Positions 44,404-54,664 of a stretch of DNA of 64,000 nt are shown here, piece after piece. The DNA comes from Cytobacillus firmus (GTDB lineage Bacteria > Bacillota > Bacilli > Bacillales > Cytobacillaceae): contig NZ_CP086235.1 in assembly GCF_023612095.1 (NCBI RefSeq), positions 1,571,001-1,635,000 on the forward strand, given 5' to 3'. Both the position numbers and the translations under genes were made by a program. The stretch's first letter is position 1, and each line of letters opens with the position of its first letter. The notes below the pieces were generated by a model, which saw only the letters and a program-made list of their open reading frames with translations, was not told where the DNA came from and did not search any database.

Positions 44404-45060
44404 ATGAAATATAAATTAGAATGGAAATACAAACTTAAAGGAACTGAGGATATTTTATTTACTTCAGACCTGATCGATGGTGAAACTGCTTTGCAGGCTG
44501 GTGAAGATATTGAAAAGTCGGGCAAGGGCAAAGAGGTAATTTATTATGATGAAGCCGGCACTTCCTGGAGCACAAAGGAAATGAAAAAGCTTCTTATGGA
44601 AGTTGAAGAGGACCCTCATGATATTACCGTATTTTTTGATGGCGGCTTTAATAAAGATACCGGCCAGGCCGGACTCGGTGCGGTCATTTATTTTAAACAG
44701 GGCAAAAAAAAGTACCGTGTGCGGGCAAATGAGCTTTTTGATGAGATGGATAATAATAATGAGGCAGAATATGCAGCAATTTATTACACCCTGAATCTGC
44801 TTGAAGAAATGGGTGTTCATCATATGACATGTGAATTTAAGGGGGATTCCCAGGTAGTATTAAAACAGCTTGAAGGTGAATGGCCGTGTTATGAAGAAAA
44901 TCTAAATCGCTGGCTTGACCGAATCGAAGAAAAAATTAAAAAACTGGGCATACTGCCAAGATATAAACCCATTCCGCGCAATGAAAATAAAGAAGCGGAT
45001 AAGCTGGCAAGCCAGGCATTGCAAGGGAAATTTATTAACAGTAAAATGCAGATCATATAA
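44404..45060 (+). CDS. RNase H-fold protein with N-terminal extension (YpdQ/RnhA-like)
   Basis: The 218-residue protein has a novel N-terminal part of about 70 residues (KLEWKYKLKGTEDILF). An RNase HI-type domain follows: FFDGGFNKDTGQAGLGA (about 78), NNNEAEYAAIYYTLN (about 118), FKGDSQVVLKQLEG (about 147) and NENKEADKLASQAL (about 196). The four catalytic carboxylates appear conserved. It is a paralogue of the protein at 43028-43441. It is divergent from ypdP and followed by a Cys-rich small gene. Confidence 0.8.
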   Translation: MKYKLEWKYKLKGTEDILFTSDLIDGETALQAGEDIEKSGKGKEVIYYDEAGTSWSTKEMKKLLMEVEEDPHDITVFFDGGFNKDTGQAGLGAVIYFKQGKKKYRVRANELFDEMDNNNEAEYAAIYYTLNLLEEMGVHHMTCEFKGDSQVVLKQLEGEWPCYEENLNRWLDRIEEKIKKLGILPRYKPIPRNENKEADKLASQALQGKFINSKMQII

Positions 45061-45087
45061 TTGTGAATAAGGAAGGCGTGAACAGTT

Positions 45088-45264
45088 TTGAGCAGAAAGG
45101 AAATTATCAATGAAGTGGAGGAGCTGATGACCAGTTACTGCAAAGACTGCTTCCTTCATAAACATCATAAAGATGAAAAAGGGCGCAGATATGCCCATCG
45201 ATTTTGCATTACAGAGTGCACTGTCGGTGAGAAAATAAAATCGATAGGAAGCAAGCTTTCATAA
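45088..45264 (+). CDS. Zinc-finger domain protein YpeQ-like
   Basis: The 58-residue protein MSRKEIINEVEELMTSYCKD continues CFLHKHH, then RYAHRFCITECTVGEKI, giving CxxC and CxxxC pairs of a small zinc finger. The pattern matches the YpeQ family of B. subtilis. The start is TTG at 45088, with GGAAGG 11 bases upstream. It follows the RNase H-fold gene by 27 bases, probably in the same transcript. Function unknown. Confidence 0.7.
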   Translation: MSRKEIINEVEELMTSYCKDCFLHKHHKDEKGRRYAHRFCITECTVGEKIKSIGSKLS

Positions 45265-45295
45265 AGGGAAACTTTAATCAGTGGGGGGGGTATCC

Positions 45296-45526
45296 GGTGC
45301 AACTTCTGACACAAAAAGAGAAAAAGGGCGGTTTAGAGTCAGAACCCGGTGCAACTTCTGACACAAAAAGAGAAAAAGGGAGGCTTAGAGTCAGAACCCG
45401 GTGCAACTTCGGACACAAAAAGAGAAAAAGGGAGGCTTAGAGTCAGAACCCGGTGCAACTTCGGACACAAAAAGAGAAAATGGGCGCTCCAGAGTCAGAA
45501 CCCAGCCCAACTTCGGACACAAAAAA
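45296..45526 (+). repeat. 52-base tandem repeat array, four full units and a partial fifth
   Basis: Units start at 45296, 45348, 45400, 45452 and 45504. Each reads GGTGCAACTTC(T/G)GACACA, then AAAAGAGAAAAAGGG, a variable 6-7 base window, then AGAGTCAGAACCC. 52 is not divisible by three, so the open frames through the array are not credible genes. Variation is concentrated at one position (CTTCTGAC/CTTCGGAC) and in the GGCGGTTT/GAGGCTT window. Confidence 0.9.
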
Positions 45527-45704
45527 CATCCCCACTGATTGTTAGTCGCGTTCTAGTGTCGCCAAGATCTCCGCTATCGCTTCGATCAATCGACACTACG
45601 AACCCGATTGGTTCAACTAAGCCTCTGCATGTGCGTCGGCAAGTTTCACTGTATCTCACTAATCGGGCCTTTACATTATAAAGCGAGGCGACTTGCCTTG
45701 GGGT
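45527..45704. other. Gene-free structured intergenic sequence
   Basis: Continues the repeat mosaic. Contains TAGTGTCG...CGACACTA (about 45553-45597), CCCGATT...AATCGGG (about 45602-45666) and GGCAAGTT with a later GACTTGCC, suggesting folded RNA or DNA. No open frame with a ribosome binding site. Confidence 0.5.
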
Positions 45705-45800
45705 GACAAGCATAAGACGAGCAGATGGTGGGGAGTGCTTTTCTTCCCATCAGCTGATTGGCTTATGACCTCGAGCCCCTAGGAGCCGTAGCTAGATTGG
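45705..45800 (-). repeat. TCTAGCT-type interspersed repeat, copy 2 (inverted)
   Basis: On the minus strand it reads ATCTAGCTACGGCTCC, GGCTCGAGGTCATAAGCCAAT and CTGCTCGTCTTATGCTTGTC, parallel to the copy at 52243-52340, which has GGCTCGAGGTCTTAAGCCAAT and GCGCTTGTCTTAAGCAGG. Non-coding. The stretch 45801-45895 shows nothing further. Confidence 0.65.
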
Positions 45801-45895
45801 GCAGTTAGCCCCGCTTATCCTCTATTGATTCATCTGAGTTTTAAAGTGGGGATCTTACTGCCCGTTAGACTGCGATGAATCCTGTACAAAAATAT

Positions 45896-45917
45896 AAGGC
45901 TGGCAGATGCCAGCCTT
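45896..45917 (-). terminator. Terminator of the cold-shock gene
   Basis: AAGGCTGGCA-GA-TGCCAGCCTT; the minus strand continues into a T-rich stretch. Confidence 0.8.
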
Positions 45918-45935
45918 ATTATCATTATATTTGAA

Positions 45936-46136
45936 TTATAGTTTTACAACGTTTGCAGCTTGAGGTCCGCGGTTTCCTTCAACGATTTCAAAAGAAACTT
46001 CCTGGCCTTCTTCTAAAGATTTGAAACCGTCACCTTGGATAGCTGTGAAGTGTACGAATACATCGTCTCCGCCTTCAACTTCGATAAAACCGAAACCTTT
46101 TTCATTGTTGAACCATTTTACTTTACCGTTTTGCAT
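45936..46136 (-). CDS. Cold-shock protein (CSD family)
   Basis: The 66-residue protein is a typical Csp: [20 protein letters not shown] (RNP-1 KGFGFI), DVFVHFTAI (RNP-2-type VFVHF) and [11 protein letters not shown] near the end. It binds single-stranded RNA as a chaperone at low temperature and in growth. AGGAGG precedes the ATG at 46136; the frame extends upstream without support. A predicted promoter at 46284-46256 gives a leader of about 113 bases, long as in other csp mRNAs. Confidence 0.95.
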   Translation of the reverse strand: MQNGKVKWFNNEKGFGFIEVEGGDDVFVHFTAIQGDGFKSLEEGQEVSFEIVEGNRGPQAANVVKL

Positions 46137-46255
46137 GTTTACTTTTCCTCCTAAGCCTTTAAAGACACAACAGGTGTCTAAGATGAATATTACCACCTAA
46201 CAAAACATAAAGCAGATATTTTTAGCTAAAATACATTCTGTTAAATGATGATTAT

Positions 46256-46284
46256 AATATACACGAATGGGCACTTTCAGTCAA
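46256..46284 (-). promoter_or_regulatory. Sigma-A promoter of the cold-shock gene
   Basis: On the minus strand TTGACT (46284-46279), 17-base spacer, TATATT (46261-46256). Confidence 0.6.
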
Positions 46285-46447
46285 GGAATTGAACACCATT
46301 TTTACAAAAAACATTAAAATATTTTAAATATTTTTACTTTTTTGTGTCGGAATGGAAAATACAAAGTTTCTGCTGTGATCTGATAACATAATTTATCGTT
46401 TTTCTCATATGAATTATTAATTATCTTGTTGTTAAAGGGTGAGGAAA

Positions 46448-46738
46448 ATGTACCGGTTTTCGATTGAGGATCAGGATTGGATTTTGAGGTTTTCACCCAA
46501 CATCCAAATTGAAGCGGAAGAGAAGCAGGCCATTATAAGCTCCATCCTGCAGGTTGGCAAGGATCTCCCACAATACTCGCATGGGGAGTCATTTATCATT
46601 ATGAATGACCAATTAGGCATTATCGTTTTTAGTGTCGAGAAAATACCATCTATGATATTGACCGTTTCAAACATTGTTACAGAAGATAAATGGTACATTC
46701 AAAAGAACCTGACAATAAAGCGCTATTATAAAGATTGA
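46448..46738 (+). CDS. Conserved small protein of unknown function
   Basis: A 96-residue soluble protein (MYRFSIEDQDWILRFSPNIQ, EEKQAIISSILQVG, DQLGIIVFSVEKIPSMI). Mixed alpha/beta pattern, no cysteine, signal or membrane helix. AAAGGG nine bases before the ATG at 46448 supports that start over a GTG at 46439. A terminator starts at its stop codon, so it is a complete monocistronic gene. Not recognised. Confidence 0.65.
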   Translation: MYRFSIEDQDWILRFSPNIQIEAEEKQAIISSILQVGKDLPQYSHGESFIIMNDQLGIIVFSVEKIPSMILTVSNIVTEDKWYIQKNLTIKRYYKD

Positions 46739-46760
46739 TCGGCAATAGCCGATTTTTTTG
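46738..46760 (+). terminator. Terminator after the small protein gene
   Basis: ATCGGC-AATA-GCCGAT followed by T7, starting at the stop codon. Confidence 0.85.
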
Positions 46761-46796
46761 TTTAATAGGAAAAAATTCACAGAGTCTTACGCCTTA

Positions 46797-46810
46797 TGTA
46801 AACGCTTTCC
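46797..46810 (+). promoter_or_regulatory. cre (CcpA) site upstream of pullulanase gene
   Basis: TGTAAACGCTTTCC matches all but the last position of the cre consensus TGWAANCGNTNWCA. It is 60 bases before the pulA start, in the probable promoter region, so glucose repression through CcpA is expected. Confidence 0.75.
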
Positions 46811-46869
46811 TTGTTGGATTAAAATATAAATGCAGGAATCTTTAAATAATTTATAAAGGAGGGCTTAAG

Positions 46870-49790
46870 TTGAAAGGGTTTAAACCGTTTATTTTTCTGG
46901 CCGCAGCTATAATATTGGCGGCATCCAATTTTTTATCCCCATTTATGCAAACGATTGCATCGGCCGAAAAAACAACACAGGGGGCCGGTCAGACTACAGC
47001 AGTTACCATCCATTATCAGCCTGAAGAGGGTGAAATGAAGGATTGGAATTTGTGGGTATGGCCTAAGGATGGCGAGGGTCAGGTATTTGAATTCACTGGT
47101 GAAGATGAATTTGGACTTATTGCAGAGGTTGTGCTGCAAGGTATTCATGATGAAGTTGGTTTTATTGTCCGCACCGACAGCTGGGAGAAAGATGGAGGGG
47201 ACAGATTCATCAATGTAAAGAGCGGCATTGAAGAGGTATGGGTGAAAGCAGGCGATGAAAATACATATACATCACCGCCTGATGGTGAGTACAGAGACTT
47301 TCCGGCATTTGAACGGGTAAAGGTAAAACTCCACTACTTTCGATATGACGGAAATTATGAAGGCTGGAATTTATGGACATGGCCAGAAGACAAGGATGGA
47401 AAAAGAGTTGAATTTACAGCAGAAGATGATTTTGGGAAAGTTGCAGAATTTGAGCTTGAAAATCCGGAAGGTATGAAAAAGGCCGGATTTATAGTCAGGA
47501 AGAGCACGGAAGGAAATGATTGGGCCGGCAAGGAATTTGGTGATCGCTTTATTACAAAGTTCGATGAAAATGGGAATGCGGAAGTTTGGATTGTTCAGGG
47601 AACAGAAAGAATTTATTACAATCCAGCTTATATTGAAAAAGATCCAAAAATAGTGAATGCTTCTATGGATGCTTTTAATCAGATTACACTTGAAACCAAT
47701 TTTCCTTTCCAGTGGAGGGATTGGGAATCCATAATTAATATTGACAATGCCGATATTAAAGAAGTTGTCCCTTATGACGGGAACGAGGAAAACAATTTTA
47801 CAAATAAAGTAAAAGTGATAACAGAAGATAATCTGGATTTTAGACAATTTTACAAAATCTCTGCAAGTTCATTTGGAGAAGCAGAGGTGAAGATTGGGGA
47901 GGTTGTCAGATCAAAGGAATTTGATGATGCTTTCTATTTTGATGGCAAGCTTGGAAATCAGTATGCGAAAAATCAAACCTCCTTCAGGCTTTGGGCCCCT
48001 ACAGCAAGTGAAGCATCGATTGTGCTTTATGACAGCTGGGATGATCAGACCGCTGAAGAGCTTCCTCTTAAAAGAGGTGAAAAAGGAACCTGGACAACTG
48101 TTCTAAAAGGTAATCAAAATGGGCTGATTTACAATTATAAAGTCAAAATTGGGGGGAATGGACAGAAGCGACTGATCCCTATGTCCGGGCTGTAACAGTA
48201 AATGGCGACAGGGGCGTTGTAATGGACCTGGATTCAACCGATCCTAAAAAGTGGAATAAACAGAAGCCGAAATTAAAGAATCCAGAGGACTCCATCATTT
48301 ATGAAGTCCATATACGGGACCTTTCAATTCATGAGGACAGCGGCATTAAGCATAAGGGGAAGTTCCTTGGGGCTGCTGAGAAAAGCACTCTAACTTCTAA
48401 AGGAGAAAAAACAGGTTTAAATCATATAAAAGATCTTGGAGTCACACATGTTCAGTTCCTTCCGATTTATGACTACCGGACAGTTGATGAAACAAAACTG
48501 AACGAGCCGCAATATAATTGGGGCTATGATCCTAAAAACTATAATGTGCCGGAAGGATCGTATTCTACTGATCCTTATGATCCGGCTACAAGAATTACAG
48601 AATTAAAGACAATGATTCAGGAATACCATGATCAGCAACTGCGGGTTGTAATGGATGTCGTGTATAATCATGTGTTTGCTGTAAATGAATCCAGTTTCCA
48701 TAAGCTTGTTCCAGGCTACTATTTCCGCTATAACGAAGATGGAACACTTGCCAATGGCACAGGCGTCGGCAATGATACAGCTTCAGAACGAAAAATGGTG
48801 CAGAAATTTATTGTCGACTCTGTTGCCTATTGGGCAGAGGAATATAATCTTGATGGATTCCGCTTTGATCTGATGGGCATTCATGACACTGAAACAATGA
48901 ATAAAGTAAGAAAGGCATTGGATACTATTGATCCTACTATCATTATCATAGGGGAGGGATGGGATTTAAACACACCACTGGCAGCTGAAAGAAAGGCCAA
49001 TCAGAAAAATGCCGAAGATATGCCTGGCATCGGCCATTTCAATGATGGCATCCGGGATGGTTTAAAAGGAAGTGTGTTTGATGAACTGGATAAAGGTTTT
49101 GTAAATGGCAAACAAGGTATGGAAAACTTTGTACAGCAAGGAATTGCAGCAGGATTGGATTATCCGGGCACAATGGCCACATACAAAGATCCTGAACAGG
49201 TGGTTACGTATGCTGAGGCACATGATAACCACACTCTTTGGGATAAGCTTGAACTGACCAATCCAGGTGCAGGGGAAGAATCAAAAAAGAAAATGCATAA
49301 ATTGGCTTCTTCCATTATACTGACGTCACAAGGGGTCAGCTTTGTTCATGCAGGCCAGGAATTCATGCGGACAAAATACGGGGATCACAACAGCTATAAA
49401 TCCCCTGACAGTGTAAATCAGTTAGACTGGGACCGACGAACTGAATTCAGCGGGGAAGTAGACTATTTTAAAGGTCTGATTAAGCTCAGAAAGCATTATA
49501 AATCCTTTAGAATGACAACAGCTGAGGATATTCAATCAAAGCTTAATTTCATTGAGGCCCCGGATAATACGGTGGCCTATAGACTGGATGCAAAAGGCCT
49601 GAAGGATAGGGCAAAAGAGATCGTTGTAATCCATAATGCAAATACAGAACCAGCCATAATTTCACTTCCGGACAAGGGTCCTTGGCATTTACTTTCAGAC
49701 GGAAAACAGGCTGGGATTAAAACACTAAAGATATATCATTCAGAAACAATTGAAGTACCTGCACAAACAAGCTTTATTCTCAAAAGATAA
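46870..49790 (+). CDS. pulA: Secreted pullulanase (apparent frameshift)
   Basis: One G missing from the six-G run at 48161-48166 splits the gene. With seven G the text reads KIGGEWTEATDPYVRAVTVNG, giving 973 residues. There is a signal peptide (about 1-32, cleavage after ASA). Two CBM41 starch-binding domains follow (WNLWVWPKDGEG at about 60, WNLWTWPEDKDG at about 165), then N-terminal pullulanase and CBM48 modules (about 355-440) and a GH13 domain with VVMDVVYNH, FRFDLMGIHD (nucleophile Asp), IIIGEGWD (acid Glu) and AEAHDNHTLWD. It hydrolyses alpha-1,6 links of pullulan and starch outside the cell. TTG start preceded by AAAGGAGGG. A cre site lies upstream. Confidence 0.85.
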
Positions 49791-49958
49791 GTAAAGGAGG
49801 AGAATCCTGTAAGGGGTTCTTCTTTTTATTTAGCGCAACACGATTGTTTTAAAAATTTCATAACTATAAAGGTATTTTAACTCCCTTTGCTAAATTTTTA
49901 GGTTAATATTAAAATAGATGTCTATATTTTGTTCTTACAACACAAAGGGAGCTAAAGT

Positions 49959-52120
49959 ATGAAACTGATTATCGCGGAAAAGCCCGATCAGGGTATGACG
50001 CTGGCTTCTATTTTTAAAATGAGGAAACACCAGGGATATATTGAGATCTTTCCAAATGATATATTCCCCCAGGGGGCTCATGTTACCTGGGCTATAGGCC
50101 ACCTATGCCAGCTGTCTGCCCCTGAAAAATACAAAAAGGACTGGAAAAAATGGTCATTGGACACATTGCCGATCATTCCGGAGCAATTTCAATATGAAGT
50201 GACAAAGGATAAAGCAAAGCAATTTAATATAATTAAACAGCTTGCTTCTAATCCTGATTTAACAGAAATTATCCATGCGGGCGATGCAGGGAGAGAAGGA
50301 GAGCTTATCATCCGGAACATTCTTAGTCTTACCGGTTCTGGAGTGCCCATGAAAAGACTCTGGATTTCTTCTTTGACTCCTAAAGCCATAAAGGAAGGGT
50401 TCCTTGCCCTGCTGGATGAAAGTGACACAAGGAACTTATATTATGAAGCCTATACGAGAGCATGTGCCGACTGGGTCGTTGGGATGAATGCTTCGCGTTT
50501 ATACAGCCTTCTTCTGCAGCAGAAAGGGTTCTCAGATGTTTTTTCTGTAGGAAGAGTTCAGACCCCAACTCTTGCATTAATCGTAAAAAGAGAGCAGGAG
50601 ATTCAGAATTTTGTTTCCGAACCTTTCTGGGAGGTAAATGCACAATTTAAAGTGAACGGGAAAAAATATACCGGCAAGTGGGAAAAAGATGGTGAGACCA
50701 GAATTAAGACCAAAGAGCTTGCCGAAAAGATTGCTGCCTTTTGCAGAGATAAAGAGGCACAGGTGGAAGATGTGCAGGCTGAAAAAAAGAATTCCTGCCG
50801 CCGATGCTTTATAATCTTTCGGCCTTGCAGGCGGAAACCAACCGCAGGTTCAAGTTCCCGCCTAAAAAAACACTTGATGTTCTGCAGAAGCTTTATCAAA
50901 AAGGAATCGTATCATATCCCCGTTCGGACTCCAGGCATGTAACAGAAGGAGAAGCGGAAATGTTTCCGGAAATCCTCAGAAAAATGGAATCAAAAGAGGA
51001 GTATAAGGAATTTTTCCCTCTGCCTATAAGCTCCATATTGCAGAATAAACGGTATGTGAATGACAAAAAGGTAACGGATCATTATGCCATTATTCCGACT
51101 GAGCAGGTGCCGGATCTCGGAAGACTGTCACAGGATGAAAAAATTCTCTATGATCTGATCGTGAGGAGCTTAATAGCTGCACATTATGGAAAAGCTGTAT
51201 CAGAATATACAACTATAAAAACACTTGTTGATGGAAGAGCTTTGTTCCTTTCTAAGGGAAAAGTACAGCTTGAAGAGGGCTGGAGAAAAGTGATTCCTCA
51301 GCAGGAGAAGGAAAAGGAACCGACTCTGCCTTTATTGCAGGCAGGCGACCAGGGAACAGTGTTAAAGGCCGATGTAAAAGAAAGTAAAACCCAGCCGCCC
51401 AAAAGGTATACCGAAGGCCAGCTGATTACACTCATGAAATCGGCCGGGAAACAGATCGAGGATAAGGAACTCGAGAAGGTTTTGATGAAAACAGAAGGCC
51501 TGGGAACGGAAGCCACAAGAGCGGGAATCATTACTATGCTGAAGGAGCGCAAATACATTGATATTAAGAAGAATCTTGTATATGCAAACTCAAAAGCAAA
51601 AATCCTCATAGAAGCAATAGGAACAGAGATACTTGCTTCCCCTGAAATGACTGCCAAATGGGAACAGCGGCTGAAGGACATTTCCGATGGGCGGGCATCC
51701 CCGAAACAATTCATGGAGCAGACCAATAAAATGGTTGGCCATTTGATCTCTGCTTCCATTGAAAATGCAGGAAAGTGGGCATTCTCAGAAGATGACAAAG
51801 AGGGATTTATCCCTGGGAAATTCAAACAAAAAAGATCAGCCAATCTGGGAAAATGCATGCTGTGTGATGGTAAAGTTGTGGATAAAGGAAGCTTCTATGG
51901 CTGCTCCAATTATAATAAAACCAAATGCACTTTCACTATTTCTAAAAGCATTATGGGCAAGACAATAACTCAAAAACTGCTCAAACAGCTATTAAAGGAT
52001 GGAGAAACAGAATTAGTCGAAGGATTTACAAGCAAAGGAAAAGAGAAAACATTTTCTGCTAAATTATCCTGGGACCGGCAGGAAAACAGAGTTAAATTTC
52101 TCTTCCCGCAAAAGGCCTGA
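49959..52120 (+). CDS. topB: DNA topoisomerase III (apparent frameshift)
   Basis: One base is missing in the A7 run at 50782-50788. With A8 the frame reads AEKKEFLPPMLYNLSALQ and gives 720 residues, the usual TopB size. Toprim parts are IIAEKPDQGMTLA and HAGDAGREGELI (about 107). The type IA catalytic Tyr lies in GIVSYPRSDSRH (about 311). A C-terminal zinc-type segment has CMLCDGK...YGCSNY...KC (about 633-656). It relaxes negatively supercoiled or catenated DNA. GGGAG precedes the ATG. The two halves would otherwise be non-functional, so sequencing error is likely. Confidence 0.85.
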
Positions 52121-52217
52121 ATATGCCTGATGCAGTATATTTCCTTGTCTCCATTTTCCAACTGTAGTAAAATCGTTAAAGTCTAATATTTATTTAAGAA
52201 AGATATAAAGTGAACAT

Positions 52218-52366
52218 GCGCTCTGCGCTTTTCTAAAATAGTTGTCTAGCTCCGAGCGCCATCGGCTCGAGGTCTTAAGCCAATCGCTTCTGAAGGCAAA
52301 AAACGCCTTCTGCCAGCGCTTGTCTTAAGCAGGTCGCCGAAAGGCAGGCGCTCTGCGCTTTTCTAA
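52218..52366 (+). repeat. TCTAGCTCC repeat, copy 3, flanked by 19-base direct repeats
   Basis: GCGCTCTGCGCTTTTCTAA occurs identically at 52218-52236 and 52348-52366. Between them lie TGTCTAGCTCCGAGCGCC, GGCTCGAGGTCTTAAGCCAAT, a GGCAAAAAACGCC hairpin and CTTGTCTTAAGCAGGTCGCC. It ends 4 bases before the ribosome binding site region of mntR. Confidence 0.75.
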
Positions 52367-52384
52367 TTGGCAGGAGGTTGCGTA

Positions 52385-52810
52385 ATGCCAACACCAAGTA
52401 TGGAAGATTACATTGAACAAATATATTTGTTAATTGAAGACAAAGGATATGCGAGGGTTTCTGATATTGCCGAGGCTCTTTCTGTGCATCCATCATCTGT
52501 GACAAAAATGGTTCAGAAGTTGGATAAAGATGAGTATCTTGTTTATGAAAAATACCGCGGGCTTATATTAACGCCAAAAGGGAAAAAAATCGGCAAGAGG
52601 CTTGTATATCGGCATGAACTTTTAGAACAGCTCCTGCGTATCATTGGAGTCAAAGAAGAAAACATTTATGAAGATGTGGAAGGCATCGAACATCACCTGA
52701 GCTGGGATGCTATCGACCGGGTTGGCGACCTGGTTCAATTTTTTGAAGAAGATGACAGCCGAATCGGAGTACTTAGGGAAATTCAGCGTAAAAATGAAGA
52801 AGAACAGTAA
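52385..52810 (+). CDS. mntR: Manganese-responsive regulator MntR
   Basis: The 141-residue DtxR-family regulator carries all known B. subtilis MntR metal ligands at the same numbers: D8, E11, H77, E99, E102 and H103. The winged helix covers about 10-70 ([22 protein letters not shown]) and the dimerisation domain the rest. With Mn2+ it represses mntH and mntABCD uptake genes and activates efflux genes. GGAGG precedes the ATG at 52385. The repeat element immediately upstream would be part of the mRNA leader or displace the promoter. Confidence 0.95.
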   Translation: MPTPSMEDYIEQIYLLIEDKGYARVSDIAEALSVHPSSVTKMVQKLDKDEYLVYEKYRGLILTPKGKKIGKRLVYRHELLEQLLRIIGVKEENIYEDVEGIEHHLSWDAIDRVGDLVQFFEEDDSRIGVLREIQRKNEEEQ

Positions 52811-52839
52811 AAACCTGACTGCTATGAGTCAGGTTTTTT
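52810..52839. terminator. Bidirectional terminator
   Basis: AAAACCTGACT-GCTATG-AGTCAGGTTTTTT between convergent mntR and the DUF3892 gene. Confidence 0.85.
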
Positions 52840-52851
52840 CATGTTGCAATA

Positions 52852-53070
52852 TTAATAGAGGCTTGGAAAGTCATCAAAAGATGGCGCATCGGAAGGATTC
52901 AGCTGCATAGAGCCATCTTCGTTTTCATAAATATGGATACCCTCAATTCCACCGTTCTCAGCCTCCATTAGTGCTTTGCGATAAGAAATAATTCGTCCTC
53001 CGGAAGTCTGGAATGAAATTATTTCACCCCTATTGTTGCGGTAGACTGCTGTCAGCTGCTCGCCGTTCAT
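52852..53070 (-). CDS. DUF3892 family protein
   Basis: The 72-residue protein has the pattern LTAVYRNNRGEIISFQTSGG, a helix YRKALMEAENGGIEGIHI, and a C-terminal DG...DAPSFDDFPSL, which I recognise as DUF3892. Small, soluble, function unknown. GGAGAG precedes the ATG at 53070. It is convergent with mntR and ends at the shared terminator. Confidence 0.65.
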   Translation of the reverse strand: MNGEQLTAVYRNNRGEIISFQTSGGRIISYRKALMEAENGGIEGIHIYENEDGSMQLNPSDAPSFDDFPSLY

Positions 53071-53214
53071 ACAAAACTCTCCTTATTCATTTTCTATCAC
53101 TATTGTTGACGGTTTTAACAGTTAATAATCAGAGGTATTTTTGTGAATCTTAGCGAATTTAAAATATTGGGAACTTTTTTATTGCACAATCGTATTCATA
53201 AACGGAGGGATAAA

Positions 53215-53906
53215 ATGAGCACTTTTAATTGGTCTGCAGAAGCAGAGAAGCTGTGGGATAATAATTCGAAATCATGGAATGCAAAAAGCAGGGCAATGTG
53301 GGAGGAAGGAAGCCGAAAGGATATCATCTCTTTCTTCGAAAAGCATGTCAAAAAAGGATCTGCTGTTTGTGATCTTGGTTGCGGGGATGGTTACGGTTCA
53401 TACAAGCTTGCTTTGGCTGGCTATAAAGTTACTGGGATTGATGTCTCAGAAGAGATGATACATAAAGCTGAAAAGTTAAACGCAGAAACTGATGCGGTGT
53501 TTAAGAAAGAAGACATCTCAAATCTTTCTCTTGGGGAAAATGGGTTCGATGCGATTCTTGCCATTAATTCATTGGAATGGACTGAAAGCCCGCTGGATGT
53601 TTTACAGGAAATTCGGCGAATTGTTAAGCCGGGCGGAAGGGTGTGTATAGGGATTCTTGGCCCCACAGCCGCCCCCGTGCTAACAGCTACCGCAGGCTAT
53701 ATAAGGAAAAAGTTATCTGCAATACCATGATGCCGTGGGAATTTGAACAGCTTGCATATGAAAACGGCTGGACCAAGATTGATGAACTGGGTGTTTATAA
53801 AAAAGCATCAGAGCAGCTTTCAAAAGGCTCGCTGACTGATGAGCTAAAGCAATCATTATCTTTTATGTGGCTCTTTATGCTTGAAAACAGAGAAATGAAA
53901 GGATGA
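53215..53906 (+). CDS. Class I SAM-dependent methyltransferase (apparent frameshift)
   Basis: With one C added to the five-C run at 53672-53676, the frame continues GPTAAPRANSYRRLYKEKV and ends at 53906, giving 230 residues. Motif I VCDLGCGDGYGSY (about 51-63), an acidic VTGIDVSEEM (about 75) and post-motif EIRRIVKPGGRVCIGILG are visible. The substrate cannot be named; the fold fits small-molecule or tRNA methylases. AACGGAGGG precedes the ATG. The AIM24-like gene follows by 7 bases. Without correction the protein loses its last third. Confidence 0.75.
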
Positions 53907-53913
53907 AAAGAGA

Positions 53914-54605
53914 ATGAGCAGATATTCAATTGAAGAGTTTGTAAACCAGACGAAACAGCAGGATAAAGGTGAAGGGCTGTTTGAATTGGAAACACCAAGG
54001 ATGCTCGAAATTAATTTAACCAGCCAGGTTTGGGCTAAAGCAGGCGGGATGGTTTCCTACCGCGGCCAGATAAAGTTTGAGCGTGAAGGCATTCTCGAGC
54101 ACGGCTTAGGAAAGATGTTCAAAAAGGCACTTACTGGAGAAGGCACAGCCTTAATGAAAGCTACAGGCAACGGAAAGCTGTACCTTGCAGACCAGGGGAA
54201 AAAGATTTCAATCCTGAATCTTGAGGGGATTCCATCTTTGTAAATGGGAATGATCTCCTTGCATTCGAGCCTTCCATCAGCTGGGATATTAAATTAATGA
54301 AGAGGATGGCAGGCATGCTTGCAGGCGGCTTGTTCAATGTCCGTTTAGAAGGGACGGGAATGGTGGCTATTACTTCTCACTATGAACCACTGACACTTTT
54401 GGTTACTCCTGATAATCCCGTATATACCGACCCAAATGCGACAGTGGCATGGTCAGGGTCATTGCAGCCGGAATTCGTAACAGATATCTCTCTTAAAACG
54501 TTTCTTGGAAGAGGGAGCGGAGAGTCGATCCAAATGAAGTTCTCAGGCAGCGGCTTTGTAGTGGTTCAGCCATTCGAAGAAGTGTATTATGCCCAGCAAT
54601 CATAA
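53914..54605 (+). CDS. AIM24 family protein (apparent frameshift)
   Basis: One G is missing in the four-G run at 54225-54228. With five G it reads [21 protein letters not shown] and continues to 54605, giving 230 residues. The family (TraB/AIM24-like beta-helical fold) is recognised by [35 protein letters not shown] and [20 protein letters not shown]. Its bacterial function is unknown. AAAGGATG precedes the ATG. Translation is probably coupled to the methyltransferase. Confidence 0.75.
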
Positions 54606-54664
54606 GGAATAGCGGAAGCGCTTCGCATACCTGTCACTTGAAAATATTTCAATTTTATAAAATG

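Noticed and set aside
45349..45681. 110-codon open frame through the tandem repeat
   Set aside because: The 52-base unit shifts frame in each repeat, there is no ribosome binding site, and the frame runs on into folded intergenic DNA.
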